Shown: piece after piece, positions 23,456-35,716 of the stretch
How positions within the stretch are numbered: position 1 is the stretch's first letter
Layout: each line of letters starts with the position of its first letter
NCBI GenBank assembly: GCA_947561585.1
Contig: CANNZV010001033.1
Coordinates: 62,001-126,000 of the forward strand
Direction of reading: 5' to 3'
DNA length: 64,000 bases
Source of the DNA: Caprella mutica
Taxonomy: Eukaryota > Arthropoda > Malacostraca > Amphipoda > Caprellidae
Notes under the pieces: generated by a model
The model's input: the letters and a program-made list of their open reading frames with translations, nothing else
What the model was told of the DNA's origin: nothing
Database searches by the model: none
Made by a program: the position numbers and the translations under genes

Positions 23456-23850
23456 CCTATATCATATGAGGCACATCTCCTGAGATCCTACCAAAGTTGT
23501 TGATAATGACCTCCTCCAGCTGGAAGACAGAACGAAGCTATCTTCAAAACATTCTTGCAAAATTTCTTGTGGGTTTCCTAGTTATATCTTTCAGCAGAAC
23601 TTTGAACACATTGTATAAGAGACTCAATGAAATCTTTTTCTTTTTCATATATAAGCTCGAGTTTGTGCAGCAGCCAAGAAGTGAAAATCCAAAGGGTTGA
23701 AATATTGATTGCGTGCTGGCCTGAGATTTTCCGTTCTTCTGCTAATGAATCGACCTCGAAACTTTTCATTGAGAAATTCTAGAGCTGTATGTATTTGTGC
23801 AATGTGATGGAGCTCCCTCTTACATCCACCAAAGTGACCCGGGCAAGAAG
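23455..23850 (-). pseudogene. Degenerate transposase 3' part, right arm
   Basis: Inverted copy of the 3' third of the left-arm transposase; it keeps NPLDFHF-like and GGGHYQQLW-like remnants in shifting frames. The 5' part of the gene is absent in this arm. Both copies point inward, so their 3' ends face each other across a ~400-bp centre. Confidence 0.6.
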
Positions 23851-25088
23851 ATTTTATTCCTGGGATACTCCCTTAATATCTACAATATTCCTTCCTAATC
23901 TCGATTCACAGTTTGATGATGAGGGGATATTCCTGTAACAATAATATTAGATAGTATTCAAATTCTTATACGAGGGAATATTCCAGGAATATTGAAGAGT
24001 TACATTATTCGGTGAGATATCATCTTAGGATATTCAGGGAATATCATATTTCTATAGTATCCCATACGAAACCAATTGGAATATTCTTGGAATATATATT
24101 TTTGATAGTATTCCATTCTGAATATCCCATAAATATCCCTAGAATTATCAAGATAGTTGCGTATAATAGTATTCCCAAAAATGAATGAAGGAATATCCTT
24201 GGAACAATTGGGATCTACAGTATTATTCTTGAAACAATGAGAGAATGTCACAGGAATCGAATGAAAAATTTTAGTTCCTAAGAAATACTTTTGAATATCC
24301 CTGGAACTATTTCAATATTTTTGATAAGGAATATATCCCATTGGTTAATATGAAGGAATGTTTCTGGAAGATGGGAAATAACAACAACAAAGGAATGTCA
24401 ATGGAATCGAACGATGATTTTTTTTATTTCCTTAGAATTTGGATGACTTCTTGGATCACTAAGAAACTTGGGTTTGTGAGATGAACTGTTGTAATTTGGA
24501 TTGCATATGTTCTCTTCTAATTTTTACCATCTATTTAATTTTTAACGCTACTTGTAGTTTTAGAGCTTTGTCACCGACTTATAATGTGACTTCTTCTAAA
24601 AGTCACTTTCCTTTCTTGCTGCTTCTTCCAATCTCTTGTATTTCAAAACGTCAGCGTTATGGTCTTTTGTTCTAAAGCAGATACTAAACCACCAAGTGAA
24701 TTAAAAATATCACTCTAAATGAATAGAGTTTCGGATCAGCAAATTAAATGCTGGCTCCCTATTAGAAATTAGTAGTACCTACAAAATTACTTATTTCGTC
24801 TGTATGAAATCCGAAACTACTAAAAGTTGCGAATCAGGTAGCCAAAATGTTTTTATTCTATTTAGTTTTCGCCTTGCAGCACTGCAGTTCAGACGTAATA
24901 GATGGGCTATAATAGATATAGTAGTTAAGTTAGTGTCAATTCAAGAAAAAAGAGGTTAGTATTGTGATTGCAAATGTTTAACGTATGCACACCATTGTTT
25001 CATATTTTATCAACATCAGTTATCACTCAACTATTTTAAATTTTGGTTTAAAGTTAAGTATTGATATCTGGTGATAACGGAATAAGAG

Positions 25089-25322
25089 TAGGGTCAAGCA
25101 GGTAAATTGCGGCACACTAACTAACTGCGGCTTCTAACAACAGAAACATCATAGCTTCAAAACACACATTAAAAACTTAAATTAATAAATTATAGCATGC
25201 ACTGCGCTTCTTTTGTTAGCTATGCAACAATTTAATGGAATTTCGGTTCAGAATGTTTTCAGACTCTCTTGAGAGGGCCGCAATTAAAAATTAAAATGCC
25301 GAAATTGACCTGCATGACCCTA
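25089..25322. mobile_element. MITE shared by both palindrome arms (right copy)
   Basis: Inverse of 20159-20392 at the matching place in the right arm, with TAGGGTCAAGCAGG and CCTGCATGACCCTA ends. Its presence in both arms means it was there before the arms were duplicated. Confidence 0.65.
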
Positions 25323-25562
25323 CTTACCGTACTATTTAAGTTTGTAGGCCTATTTCTATTCATATGTACATACTCAGTTTATACTTTAATTGTAAATGGG
25401 TTCACTATGTTAATTTATATTATGAAATGTTTATTAATATTTAGCTATAACCTAGGTTAAACGATATATATTCTCTAGCCTCTGTAAGTGAAATATAAAA
25501 TTTCATAATATTATTTCTTCAGTGACCTGTCCTTAAACTGACTAGAGTTTAATATTAAAATT

Positions 25563-25763
25563 TTAAAAGTGCCAATAATGATTTATAGTGTTAATGTTCA
25601 TAATAGCTTTTCTTCGTTCATCAGCCCTTTCTTGTTTTAATTTTACTTTTATTTTTCTTATTTCTTGACCCATATGGTTTCTCAAAACTTTTTTCCTATC
25701 TAAATCTGTATTCCCTTTAAGATCTACTTTTTCATCTTTTAAAATTTGAATGAATATTTTCAC
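25563..25763 (-). other. Coding-like 66-codon frame in the right palindrome arm
   Basis: Open frame with a charged, helix-prone composition: DEKVDLKGNTDLDRKKVLRN near its start, then a KIKVKLKQERADERRKAIM stretch. The equivalent left-arm sequence is broken. I do not recognise the family. It could be a leftover exon of the element or chance; the Lys/Arg/Glu-rich stretch is suggestive only. Confidence 0.25.
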
Positions 25764-25949
25764 TTAGGTTTTTATTTAATTTATGGATAAACTAATTGAA
25801 TACATATTATTGATAGATCATAATTAATTATTTTATTTCTTTGTAGGTACTACAATCACAGTTTCTGGCAATATGGTTTACTGAGAAGTTACTAATCTTG
25901 AGACATGTCCTCTTCATTTCATTGTGTGTACTATATAGTATGAAGTGCG

Positions 25950-26496
25950 GGGGTACGGTCAAGAGCCCCCCCCCCCCCGGTCAAGAGCCCCCCCGGTCAA
26001 GAGCCCCCCCGGTCATGAGCCCCCCCGGTCATGAGCCTCCCTAGGTCATAAGCCCCCACCCCCGGTCACGAGCCCCCCCCCCCTCCCTGTTTTTTAAATC
26101 CTTATTTACCTAGTTAAACAAATGAAAAACTACTTAGATAGAAATAACTGAGAGTTGCTAATGTAGTTTGTTGTATCCGCTAGTTTGTTGTACTGCACAC
26201 TTCATGATTGTTTAATGGCCTGGCAGGGGGGTTCGGGCGGCAATTCCCCCGATATACATATATTTTATGTCTAATCAGTAATGAACTACAAAAGTGTCAA
26301 TAAGGATTAAATAATATAGGTAAATAAGGATTTAAAAACAGGGGGGCTCGTGACAGGGGGGGGGGGGCTTATGACCTAGGGGGGCTCATGACCGGGGGGG
26401 CTCTTGACCGGGGGGGCTTATGACCGGGGGGGCTCTTGAACGGGGGGGCTCTTGACCGGGGGGGCTCTTGACCGGGGGGACTTATGACCTACACCC
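25950..26496. mobile_element. C-tract/G-tract palindromic insertion in the right arm
   Basis: Bounded by perfect 8-bp duplications GAAGTGCG (25942-25949, 26497-26504) with inverted ends GGGGTACGGTCA and the inverse of GGGTGTAGGTCA. The left half carries repeats of GGTCAAGAGCCCCCCC and the right half their inverse GGGGGGGCTCTTGACC, so the plus strand is C-tract-rich then G-tract-rich. The matching site in the left arm (near 19530) is empty, with a single target copy. No coding capacity. The 8-bp duplication is hAT-like. Confidence 0.8.
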
Positions 26497-27239
26497 GAAG
26501 TGCGTGCACTAAAACTATAGCTGCGCTGACACCACTAGATTCACTTCATAGTCGAGAATATGAAGGAATTTAAGAATAATGAAATTAATTGCTCTATTGA
26601 ATATATTTGCTCCAGGTTAAAGTAAAGAACCAAATACAAAAGACTTTGTACTAGTTGTCACACAGGAAAGTAGCTCATAGCAAATTACGCTACCACCAAT
26701 AGATTGTAGTGGTCAATAATTTTGCAAAAAGAGATGAAAGCACTGTTGAGTGTTGACTGCATTAACAGATGGAAGAGGAAAATGAGAAGGTGATGGTAAA
26801 TGAAACCTGTGAGCCTTTCTTAACTAAAAATTGAAAACTTTGCAATTGAAAAGTACACCCTTAGCGCTATAGAATAAATAAGAAATATCCAGTGAAAAAT
26901 ACTGAGAGCTTATATAATATAGATAGAGCCTCAACAACATAATGTAATCAAGTTGCCCAGGAATTAATTTGTGCTTGATTACATTATGCCCTTTCTAAAT
27001 CATATGCTATTTGATATTTTAATAAAATTATTGACGTATGTTTAGTTTCTTTCATTTCATCTCAGTACAAAGGGACAATTGTGGAAATGCCTAGATGTAA
27101 GTAATGTGTCCTGTAATTAAAGTGTTGATATTCGTAGATTTTTTTATACAAAGTTATTTGTTCAAATTAAACTTCTTGGTGTGTAGCTATGTGACAGTTG
27201 AGTTATGGAGTCAAGTGATTAGTGTTACACGGCCAGTGA

Positions 27240-27700
27240 TCTCTCTTCTTTTGGATGTCTTATTCCATAGGATCTCCTTCAATATTCCCTCTTCCTTTAG
27301 TTGTCTCATTCTATAGGTTTTCCTTCAATATTCCCTCTTACTTTAGATGTCTTATTCCATTGGTATTCCTTCAGTATTCCCTTTTCCTTTAGTTGTCTTA
27401 TTCCATTGGTATTCCTTCATTATCCCCTCTTACTTTAGATGTCTTATTCCATTGGTATTCCTTCAATATTCCCTCTTCCTTTAGATGTCTTATTCCATAG
27501 GTATTCCTTCAATATTCCCTCTTACTTTAGATGTCTTGTTCCATTGGTATTCCTTCAGTATTCCCTTTTCCTTTAGTTGTCTTATTCCATTGGTATTCCT
27601 TCATTATCCCCTCTTACTTTAGATGTCTTATTCCATTGGTATTCCTTCAATATTCCCTCTTACTTTAGATGTCTTATTCCATTGGTATTCCTTCATTACT
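27240..27700. repeat. ~46-bp tandem repeat, right arm of the palindrome
   Basis: Inverted counterpart of 18080-18740 with fewer units (about 10), for example TTCCTTCAATATTCCCTCTT. The copy-number difference shows the arms' arrays have evolved separately. Confidence 0.8.
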
Positions 27701-27901
27701 CCATTGAGATTCATCTCTGTGATTCCTCAGATATTCCATTGTGATTTATGGGATTATTCCATAAAAGTGTCAAAAAATGGCATTCCCTCAATATAAAAAA
27801 TTTATCATCATGGAATATTCCGAGAATGTTTTGGGAATATCCATTTTTTGCGCGGGTTATTTCATAATTATATAAATGCTCATTTTTTTAATTATAAAAA
27901 T

Positions 27902-28361
27902 ACTTATTTCATAGTTTTAAAGACACTTATTTCATAGTTATAAAGACACTTATTTCATAGTTATAAAGACACTTATTTCATAGTTATAAAGACACTTATT
28001 TCATAGTTATAAAGACACTTATTTCATAGTTATAAAGACACTTATTTCATAGTTTTAAAGACACTTATTTCATAGTTATAAAGACACTTATTTCATAGTT
28101 ATAAAGACACTTATTTCATAGTTATAAAGACACTTATTTCATAGTTATAAAGACACTTATTTCATAGTTATAAAGACACTTATTTCATAGTTATAAAGAC
28201 ACTTATTTCATAGTTATAAAGACACTTATTTCATAGTTATAAAGACACTTATTTCATAGTTATAAAGACACTTATTTCATAGTTATAAAGACACTTATTT
28301 CATAGTTATAAAGACACTTATTTCATAGTTATAAAGACACTTATTTCATAGTTTTAAAGAT
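27902..28361. repeat. Minisatellite, 23-bp unit, ~20 copies
   Basis: Unit CTTATTTCATAGTTATAAAGACA, nearly identical throughout. The first and last units carry GTTTTAAAG in place of GTTATAAAG. It starts 43 bp after the palindrome's right TA, and the flank TTATTTCATAATTATA at 27857-27872 looks like a diverged unit. Confidence 0.95.
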
Positions 28362-31090
28362 ATTACCTAATTTTTTAATTATAAAAATAAATAACCTTAG
28401 TAATATTATAATTAAATTATGTAATTATAATAATTTATATCTTCTATAATGCTATACAATAATATTCTATAATTATATAATTATAGTAATATATAGTTAT
28501 ATTTTATATAATTATATAATTATATATAAATTATATTACATTTATAAATTATAAATTATATTATAACATTATTTATTAGTTTACCAATGGGATAATTTTC
28601 TATTTATATTATTTATTTATAATTTTGATTACTTAGAAATCATAAATTCATAAAAAATGCTATTGAAAATTTGACGTGATGCAATATCCCAAATAATGGG
28701 ATACTTCGGACGTGTTTTTCTATATAGGTATAGCGTATAGGTATATAAAGTGCCGCATATTCCAATATCATTTTTTATTGAATTTAACGTGAATAATAAT
28801 TCATAAAATATTTACCTCATCAAATTAAGTTAGCAGAGTAGGAATATATTTTGCTTTTATTTGATTAAATATTTTATTTTAGTTTCCCATGCACCATCAT
28901 ACTAACGTGCAACGGCAGACGAAATGAATTGAGACAATTCTAAATATCATCAATTGCGTATATAAAAGAATTATTAATATTGCACATTTACAGTTGAGTT
29001 CGTATGAAAGTGATTGCGGAAACAGGATGGAAATTGTCCATTTTAAGTTCATTCCCCACAGACATAAGTAATTAAGTATCGACTGCTCCCGACATTTCTA
29101 GCTCGTGACGTCATGAAAGTAGTTGCCATGTATGGTTTTAAAAAACAGCTATTAGTTCAAGTTGTTATATTTTTGCTTAACCATTTCATTTACAAATATT
29201 GTATAGAGTGATTAATGGAATTTATTTACAGATATCTCATGAGAATTCGTTGAAATATTTGTTTAATAATAGCACATAGATTATTATCAGCGTTTAATTT
29301 ATTACTGATATTACCTTGCATAATTGAACGGCACGGTAGGTTCAAGTAATAGAATATAATACAATCTAATTTCTTCAAATCATTATGAAATACTGTACTT
29401 TCGGCTACGTCTAATAATTATCAGCTAATTTATCTGCTAATTTTGAGTATGATTTGTAAAAATTTAGCAGTGGCATCAGTTCCATAGTTACTCTGAGAGG
29501 GGGTTGACGCGCCGCGCCTCTCCAGAAAATTATTTATTTTATGTCCTTTCATCCTGTGGATTAAATGTGCCGAAATATTTAGAGTGGAGGAGAGAAAAAT
29601 AGCCTGTGCATTGGCGTGGAGGCAGAAACATCGGATTTATGTGTCCCTGATAGAGTAGACCACGATTTGTTTGGCGTAAGTATAGCCTCTTGAAAAGGGC
29701 GTTTGTCTTCAATTTCCACCTCCCTACCTACTTTGCAATTCCCAATATTTGCATTTATTTCATCATATACTATTAGAATGAATGGATATCCGTACTCTGT
29801 GAACTAATTTGAGTGAAGTGAGAGATATATTAGAATAACTACTAGTTTCCTAGTAGAATAAGAACATGGTTAACGTCAAAACACAAATTTACGAACACTA
29901 GTCACTAGATAGGTACTCTTATTTAATATCTTATTTTTCAACCCTGATGTTTTGTTATTTAATTGATCTCAACTGTAATTAGAATGGAAATGCATTTCAT
30001 CATGGTAAATAATCTAATATCTTTAAATTTAATTTATTTAACTGGGGCATCAATTTTCCCCATATTTTAAGTATAATAAGTACCTATACACTAGATACCT
30101 ATTGGTAATTTCTAAATTAAATATAAATTGTGCCTGTGTTGATTGTTTTAAAATATTATGCAATAATATCATTGATTTGAACTGTAATGTTAAACTTTAA
30201 TTATTTAAATGTTTCATATTTTTTTAGTGTTAGACTACCTACAGTCTGGATAAATAGGTGCTTTCTGATGAACTAATTACTCTGTTGGAGTTTTACAGAC
30301 TTCAAAAATTATTGGTCATCTGTTAGCCTAAGCAGTTTTCCAGACTGGGTGTTAGTGTCAACTTAGACCTTAGTCAGTTAGTGCCATAATTGACAATTTG
30401 ACTGTAGCTAATATTTAAACAATTAACTGTAACAGATATGCTTCATTAATAATTCATAAGTGAAATAACAGTCCATTTTATGCTATTGTTCATTTTATGA
30501 ACTTTAATTAATTTCTTAATTATTGAAAAAAATGTTGTCTGTCCTTATCACTTATCAGTTTTAAAATATAAAATTATAGCTAGTGAATGGATATGTTAAT
30601 CTATTATTTTTCTAATTTAAAATATATTACAGATATTAATTCTTAGGATGAAATATATTGTATAAAATTATATAAATTGCCAGACTGCAGAATATGAGAG
30701 ATATTCTCTCCGAACAATTTTGAATATTTACATTAATTTTGCTACAAACACTTTTGAATTAATCCCTATATTTACATTAATTTTACTAAGAACAGAGTGA
30801 GAGATCACTACGAACACTTTGCCAGTTTCTTCTGACTGGATAAATTGTGACACACTAACTAACTGCAACCTTTTAACACAGAAAGTGAAAACACTATTAC
30901 ACATCATAGCTTCAAATTCTTTAAATTTATAAATTGTAGCCTGTGTCATATCATTATATGCTTTTTGTTTCTTTTGATAACCAACATGTCAATATATATT
31001 ATTCAGTTCTGCAGTTTTAGAGACTTTCTTGAGAGAGCCGCTATTGAAAAGGTTACAGGGCCGCAATTTACCTGTGTGACCCTACTAGTT
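28362..31090. other. Unique non-coding sequence with a GC-richer island and one MITE fragment
   Basis: Mostly AT-rich. Around 29490-29675 composition rises (GACGCGCCGCGCCTCTCC). A perfect CRE TGACGTCA lies at 29106-29113, and a consensus splice donor GGC/GTAAGTA is at 29675/29676. A truncated copy of the palindrome-arm MITE is at 30841-31088 and a CTGCAG-ended repeat at 30681-30841. No long frame. Confidence 0.4.
29490..29675 (+). promoter_or_regulatory. Candidate promoter/first exon A for the G-beta gene
   Basis: A GC-richer patch in an AT-rich setting, ending in a good donor (GTAAGT at 29676). The plus-strand G-beta start exon at 56312 has an acceptor in front of its 5' UTR, so at least one upstream non-coding exon must exist. 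This is one of two places that look suitable. Inference only. Confidence 0.25.
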
Positions 31091-31135
31091 CACTTTGTGG
31101 ACTTTCTTTTGAAGACTTAGGAATTATAAGTAGGT

Positions 31136-34100
31136 AATAAATTAATGGGTACATGCAAATCACATTAATAAAGAAATGGGAACTTGAAAATCACAGTAAT
31201 AAATTAATGGAGACTTGAAAATCACAGTAATAAATTAATGGGGACTTGAAAATCACTAATAAATTAATGGGGACTTGAAATTCACAGTAATAAATTAATG
31301 GAGACTTGAAAATCACAGTAATAAATTAATGGGAACTTGAAAATCACAGTAATAAATTAATGGGGACTTGAAATTCACAGTAATAAATTAATGGGGACTC
31401 GAAAATCACAGTAATAAATTAATGGGAACTCGAAAATCACAGTAATAAATTAATGGGAACTTGAAAATCACAGTAATAAATTAATGGGGACTTGAAATTC
31501 ACAGTAATAAATTAATGGGGACTCGAAAATCACAGTAATAAATTAATGGGAACTCGAAAATCACAGTAATAAATTAATGGGAACTTTGAAATCACAGTAA
31601 TAAATTAATGGGGACTTGAAAATCACAGTAATAAATTAATGGGAACTTGAAAATCACAGTAATAAATTAATGGGGACTTGAAATTCACAGTAATAAATTA
31701 ATGGAGACTTGAAAATCACAGTAATAAATTAATGGGGGACTTGAAAATCACAGTAATAAATTAATGGGAACTTGAAAATCACAGTAATAAATTAATGGGA
31801 ACTTGAAAATCACAGTAATAAATTAATGGGGACTTGAAATTCACAGTAATATATTAATGGGGGACTTGAAAATCACAGTAATAAATTAATGGGAACTTGA
31901 AAATCACAGTAATAAATTAATGGGGACTTGAAATTCACAGTAATAAATTAATGGAGACTTGAAAATCACAGTAATAAATTAATAGAGACTTGAAAATCAC
32001 AGTAATAAATTAATAGGAACTTGAAAATCACAGTAATAAATTAATGGGGACTTGAAAATCACAGTAATAAATTAATGGGGACTTGAAATTCACAGTAATA
32101 AATTAATGGGGACTTGAAATTCACAGTAATAAATTAATGGAGACTTGAAAATCACAGTAATAAATTAATAGAGACTTGAAAATCACAGTAATAAATTAAT
32201 GGGGACTTGAAAATCACAGTAATAATTTAATGGGAACTTGAAAATCACAGTAAATCAATGGGAACTTGAAATTCACAGTAATAAATTAATGGGGACTTGA
32301 AAATCACAGTAATAAATTAATGGGGACTTGAAAATCACAGTAATAAATTAATGGAGACTTGAAAATCACAGTAATAAATTAATGGAGACTTGAAAATCAC
32401 AGTAATAAATTAATGGGGACTTGAAAATCACAGTAATAATTTAATGGGAACTTGAAAATCACAGTAATAATTTAATGGGAACTTGAAAATCACAGTAAAT
32501 CAATGGGAACTTGAAATTCACAGTAATAAATTAATGGGGACTTGAAAATCACAGTAATAAATTAATGGGGACTTGAAAATCACTAATAAATTAATGGGGA
32601 CTTGAAATTCACAGTAATAAATTAATGGAGACTTGAAAATCACAGTAATAAATTAATGGGAACTTGAAAATCACAGTAATAAATTAATGGGGACTTGAAA
32701 TTCACAGTAATAAATTAATGGGGACTCGAAAATCACAGTAATAAATTAATGGGAACTCGAAAATCACAGTAATAAATTAATGGGAACTTGAAAATCACAG
32801 TAATAAATTAATGGGGACTTGAAATTCACAGTAATAAATTAATGGGGACTCGAAAATCACAGTAATAAATTAATGGGAACTCGAAAATCACAGTAATAAA
32901 TTAATGGGAACTTTAAAATCACAGTAATAAATTAATGGGGACTTGAAAATCACAGTAATAAATTAATGGGAACTTGAAAATCACAGTAATAAATTAATGG
33001 AGACTTGAAAATCACAGTAATAAATTAATGGGGGACTTGAAAATCACAGTAATAAATTAATGGGGACTTGAAATTCACAGTAATAAATTAATGGAGACTT
33101 GAAAATCACAGTAATAAATTAATAGGGGACTTGAAAATCACAGTAATAAATTAATGGGAACTTGAAAATCACAGTAATAAATTAATGGGAACTTGAAAAT
33201 CACAGTAATAAATTAATGGGGACTTGAAATTCACAGTAATATATTAATGGGGGACTTGAAAATCACAGTAATAAATTAATGGGAACTTGAAAATCACAGT
33301 AATAAATTAATGGGGACTTGAAATTCACAGTAATAAATTAATGGAGACTTGAAAATCACAGTAATAAATTAATAGAGACTTGAAAATCACAGTAATAAAT
33401 TAATAGGAACTTGAAAATCACAGTAATAAATTAATGGGGACTTGAAAATCACAGTAATAAATTAATGGGGACTTGAAAATCACAGTAATAAATTAATAGA
33501 GACTTGAAAATCACAGTAATAATGTAATAGGAACTTGAAAATCACAGTAATAAATTAATGGGGACTTGAAATTCACAGTAATAAATTAATGTGGACTTGA
33601 AATTCACAGTAATAAATTAATGGAGACTTGAAAATCACAGTAATAAATTAATAGAGACTTGAAAATCACAGTAATAAATTAATAGGAACTTGAAAATCAC
33701 AGTAATAAATTAATGGGGACTTGAAATTCACAGTAATAAATTAATGTGGACTTGAAATTCACAGTAATAAATTAATGGAGACTTGAAAATCACAGTAATA
33801 AATTAATAGAGACTTGAAAATCACAGTAATAAATTAATGGGGACTTGAAAATCACAGTAATAATTTAATGGGAACTTGAAAATCACAGTAAATCAATGGG
33901 AACTTGAAATTCACAGTAATAAATTAATGGGGACTTGAAAATCACAGTAATAAATTAATAGGGACTTGAAAATCACAGTAATAAATTAATGGAGACTTGA
34001 AAATCACAGTAATAAATTAATGGAGACTTGAAAATCACAGTAATAAATTAATGGGGACTTGAAAATCACAGTAATAATTTAATGGGAACTTGAAAATCAC

Positions 34101-35700
34101 AGTAAATCAATGGGAACTTGAAATTCACAGTAATAAATTAATGGGGACTTGAAATTCACAGTAATAAATTAATGGAGACTTGAAAATCACAGTAATAAAT
34201 TAATAGACTTGAAAATCACAGTAATAAATTAATGGGGACTTGAAAATCACAGTAATAAATTAATGGGGACTTGAAAATCACAGTAATAAATTAATGGGAA
34301 CTTGAAAATCACAGTAATAAATTAATGGGGACTTGAAAATCACAGTAATAAATTAATGGGGACTTGAAATTCACAGTAATAAATTAATGGGGACTTGAAA
34401 TTCACAGTAATAAATTAATGGGGACTTGAAATTCACAGTAATAAAATAATGGGGACTTGAAATTCATAGTAATAAATTAATGGGGACTTGAAATTCACAG
34501 TAATAAATTAATGGGAACTTGAAAATCACAGTAATAAATTAATGGGGACTTGAAATTCACAGTAATAAATTAATGGGGACTTGAAATTCATAGTAATAAA
34601 TTAATGGGGACTTGAAATTCACAGTAATAAATTAATGGGAACTTGAAAATCACAGTAATAAATTAATGGGGACTTGAAATTCACAGTATATAATAAATTA
34701 ATGGGGACTTGAAAATCACAGTAATAAATTAATGGAGACTTGAAAATCACAGTAATAAATTAATGGAGACTTGAAAATCACAGTAATAAATTAATGGGGA
34801 CTTGAAATTCACAGTAATAAATTAATGGGGACTTGAAAATCACAGTAATAAATTAATGGGAACTTGAAAATCACAGTAATAAATTAATGGGAACTTGAAA
34901 ATCACAGTAATAAATTAATGGGGACTTGAAATTCACAGTAATAAATTAATGGAGACTTGAAATTCACAGTAATAAATTAATGGAGACTTGAAAATCACAG
35001 TAATAAATTAATGGGGACTTGAAATTCACAGTATTAAATTAATGGGGACTTGAAAATCACAGTAATAAATTAATGGGGACTTGAAAATCACAGTAATAAA
35101 TTAATGGGGACTTGATATTCACAGTAATAAATTAATGGGGACTTGAAATTCACAGTAATAATTTAATGGGGACTTTAAATTCACAGTAATAAATTAATGG
35201 AGACTTGAAATTTACAGTAATAAATTAATGGGAACATTTAAATCACAGTAATAAATAAATAGGAACATTTAAATCACAGTAATAAATCAATGGAAACATT
35301 TAAATCACAGTAATAAATTAATGGAAACATTTAAATCACAGTAATAAATTAATGGGAACATTTAAATCACAGTAATAAATAAATGGGAACATTAAAATCA
35401 CAGTAATAAATTAATGGTAACATTTAAATCACAGTAATAAATAAATGGGAACATTTAAATCACAGTAATAAATAAATGGGAACATTTAAATCACAGTAAT
35501 AAATTAATGGGAACATTTAAATCACAGTAATAAATTAATGGGAACATTTAAATCACAGTAATAAATTAATGGCAACATTTAAATCACAGTAATAAATTAA
35601 TGGCAACATTTAAATCACAGTAATAAATCAATAGGAACATTTAAATCACAGTAATAAATTAATGGCAGCATCAAAATCACTTTAATAAATTAATGAGAAA
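31136..35700. repeat. Minisatellite, 31-bp unit, ~147 copies (4.5 kb)
   Basis: The unit reads roughly AATAAATTAATGGGGACTTG followed by AAAATCACAGT. Variants swap GGGG/GGAG/GGAA and AAAATC/AAATTC. Blocks of several hundred bases are repeated in the same variant order, for example around 31500-32250 and 32700-33400. From ~35220 a different subtype (GGGAACATTTAAATCACAGT) takes over. No frame stays open because of TAA in the unit. Confidence 0.95.
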
Positions 35701-35716
35701 CTTTAATAAGAATTTT

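Larger units (their letters stand above)
17924..27857. mobile_element. Giant palindromic transposon with transposase relics, TA target
   Basis: The first bases, CCCGCGCAAAAAATGGATAT, return inverted at the right end (ATATCCATTTTTTGCGCGGG). Flanking TA lies at 17922-17923 and 27858-27859. The two arms match along nearly their whole length, left 17924 to ~23250 and right ~23300 to 27857, with several hundred substitutions and a few large indels. Landmarks pair as 17926/27856, 18100/27690, 19740/25740, 20159/25322, 21260/24370, 21775/23860 and 23057/23490. Each arm holds part of a transposase gene pointing inward. The TA target and transposase motifs suggest the IS630/Tc1/mariner group. About 0.9 kb of the left arm (roughly 21830-22720) is missing from the right, and 547 bp at 25950-26496 is extra in the right. 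Confidence 0.8.

Noticed and set aside
28600..31090. A protein-coding gene in the unique region
   Set aside because: Only a 73-codon minus frame (30728-30949) exists; it falls in MITE-derived sequence.
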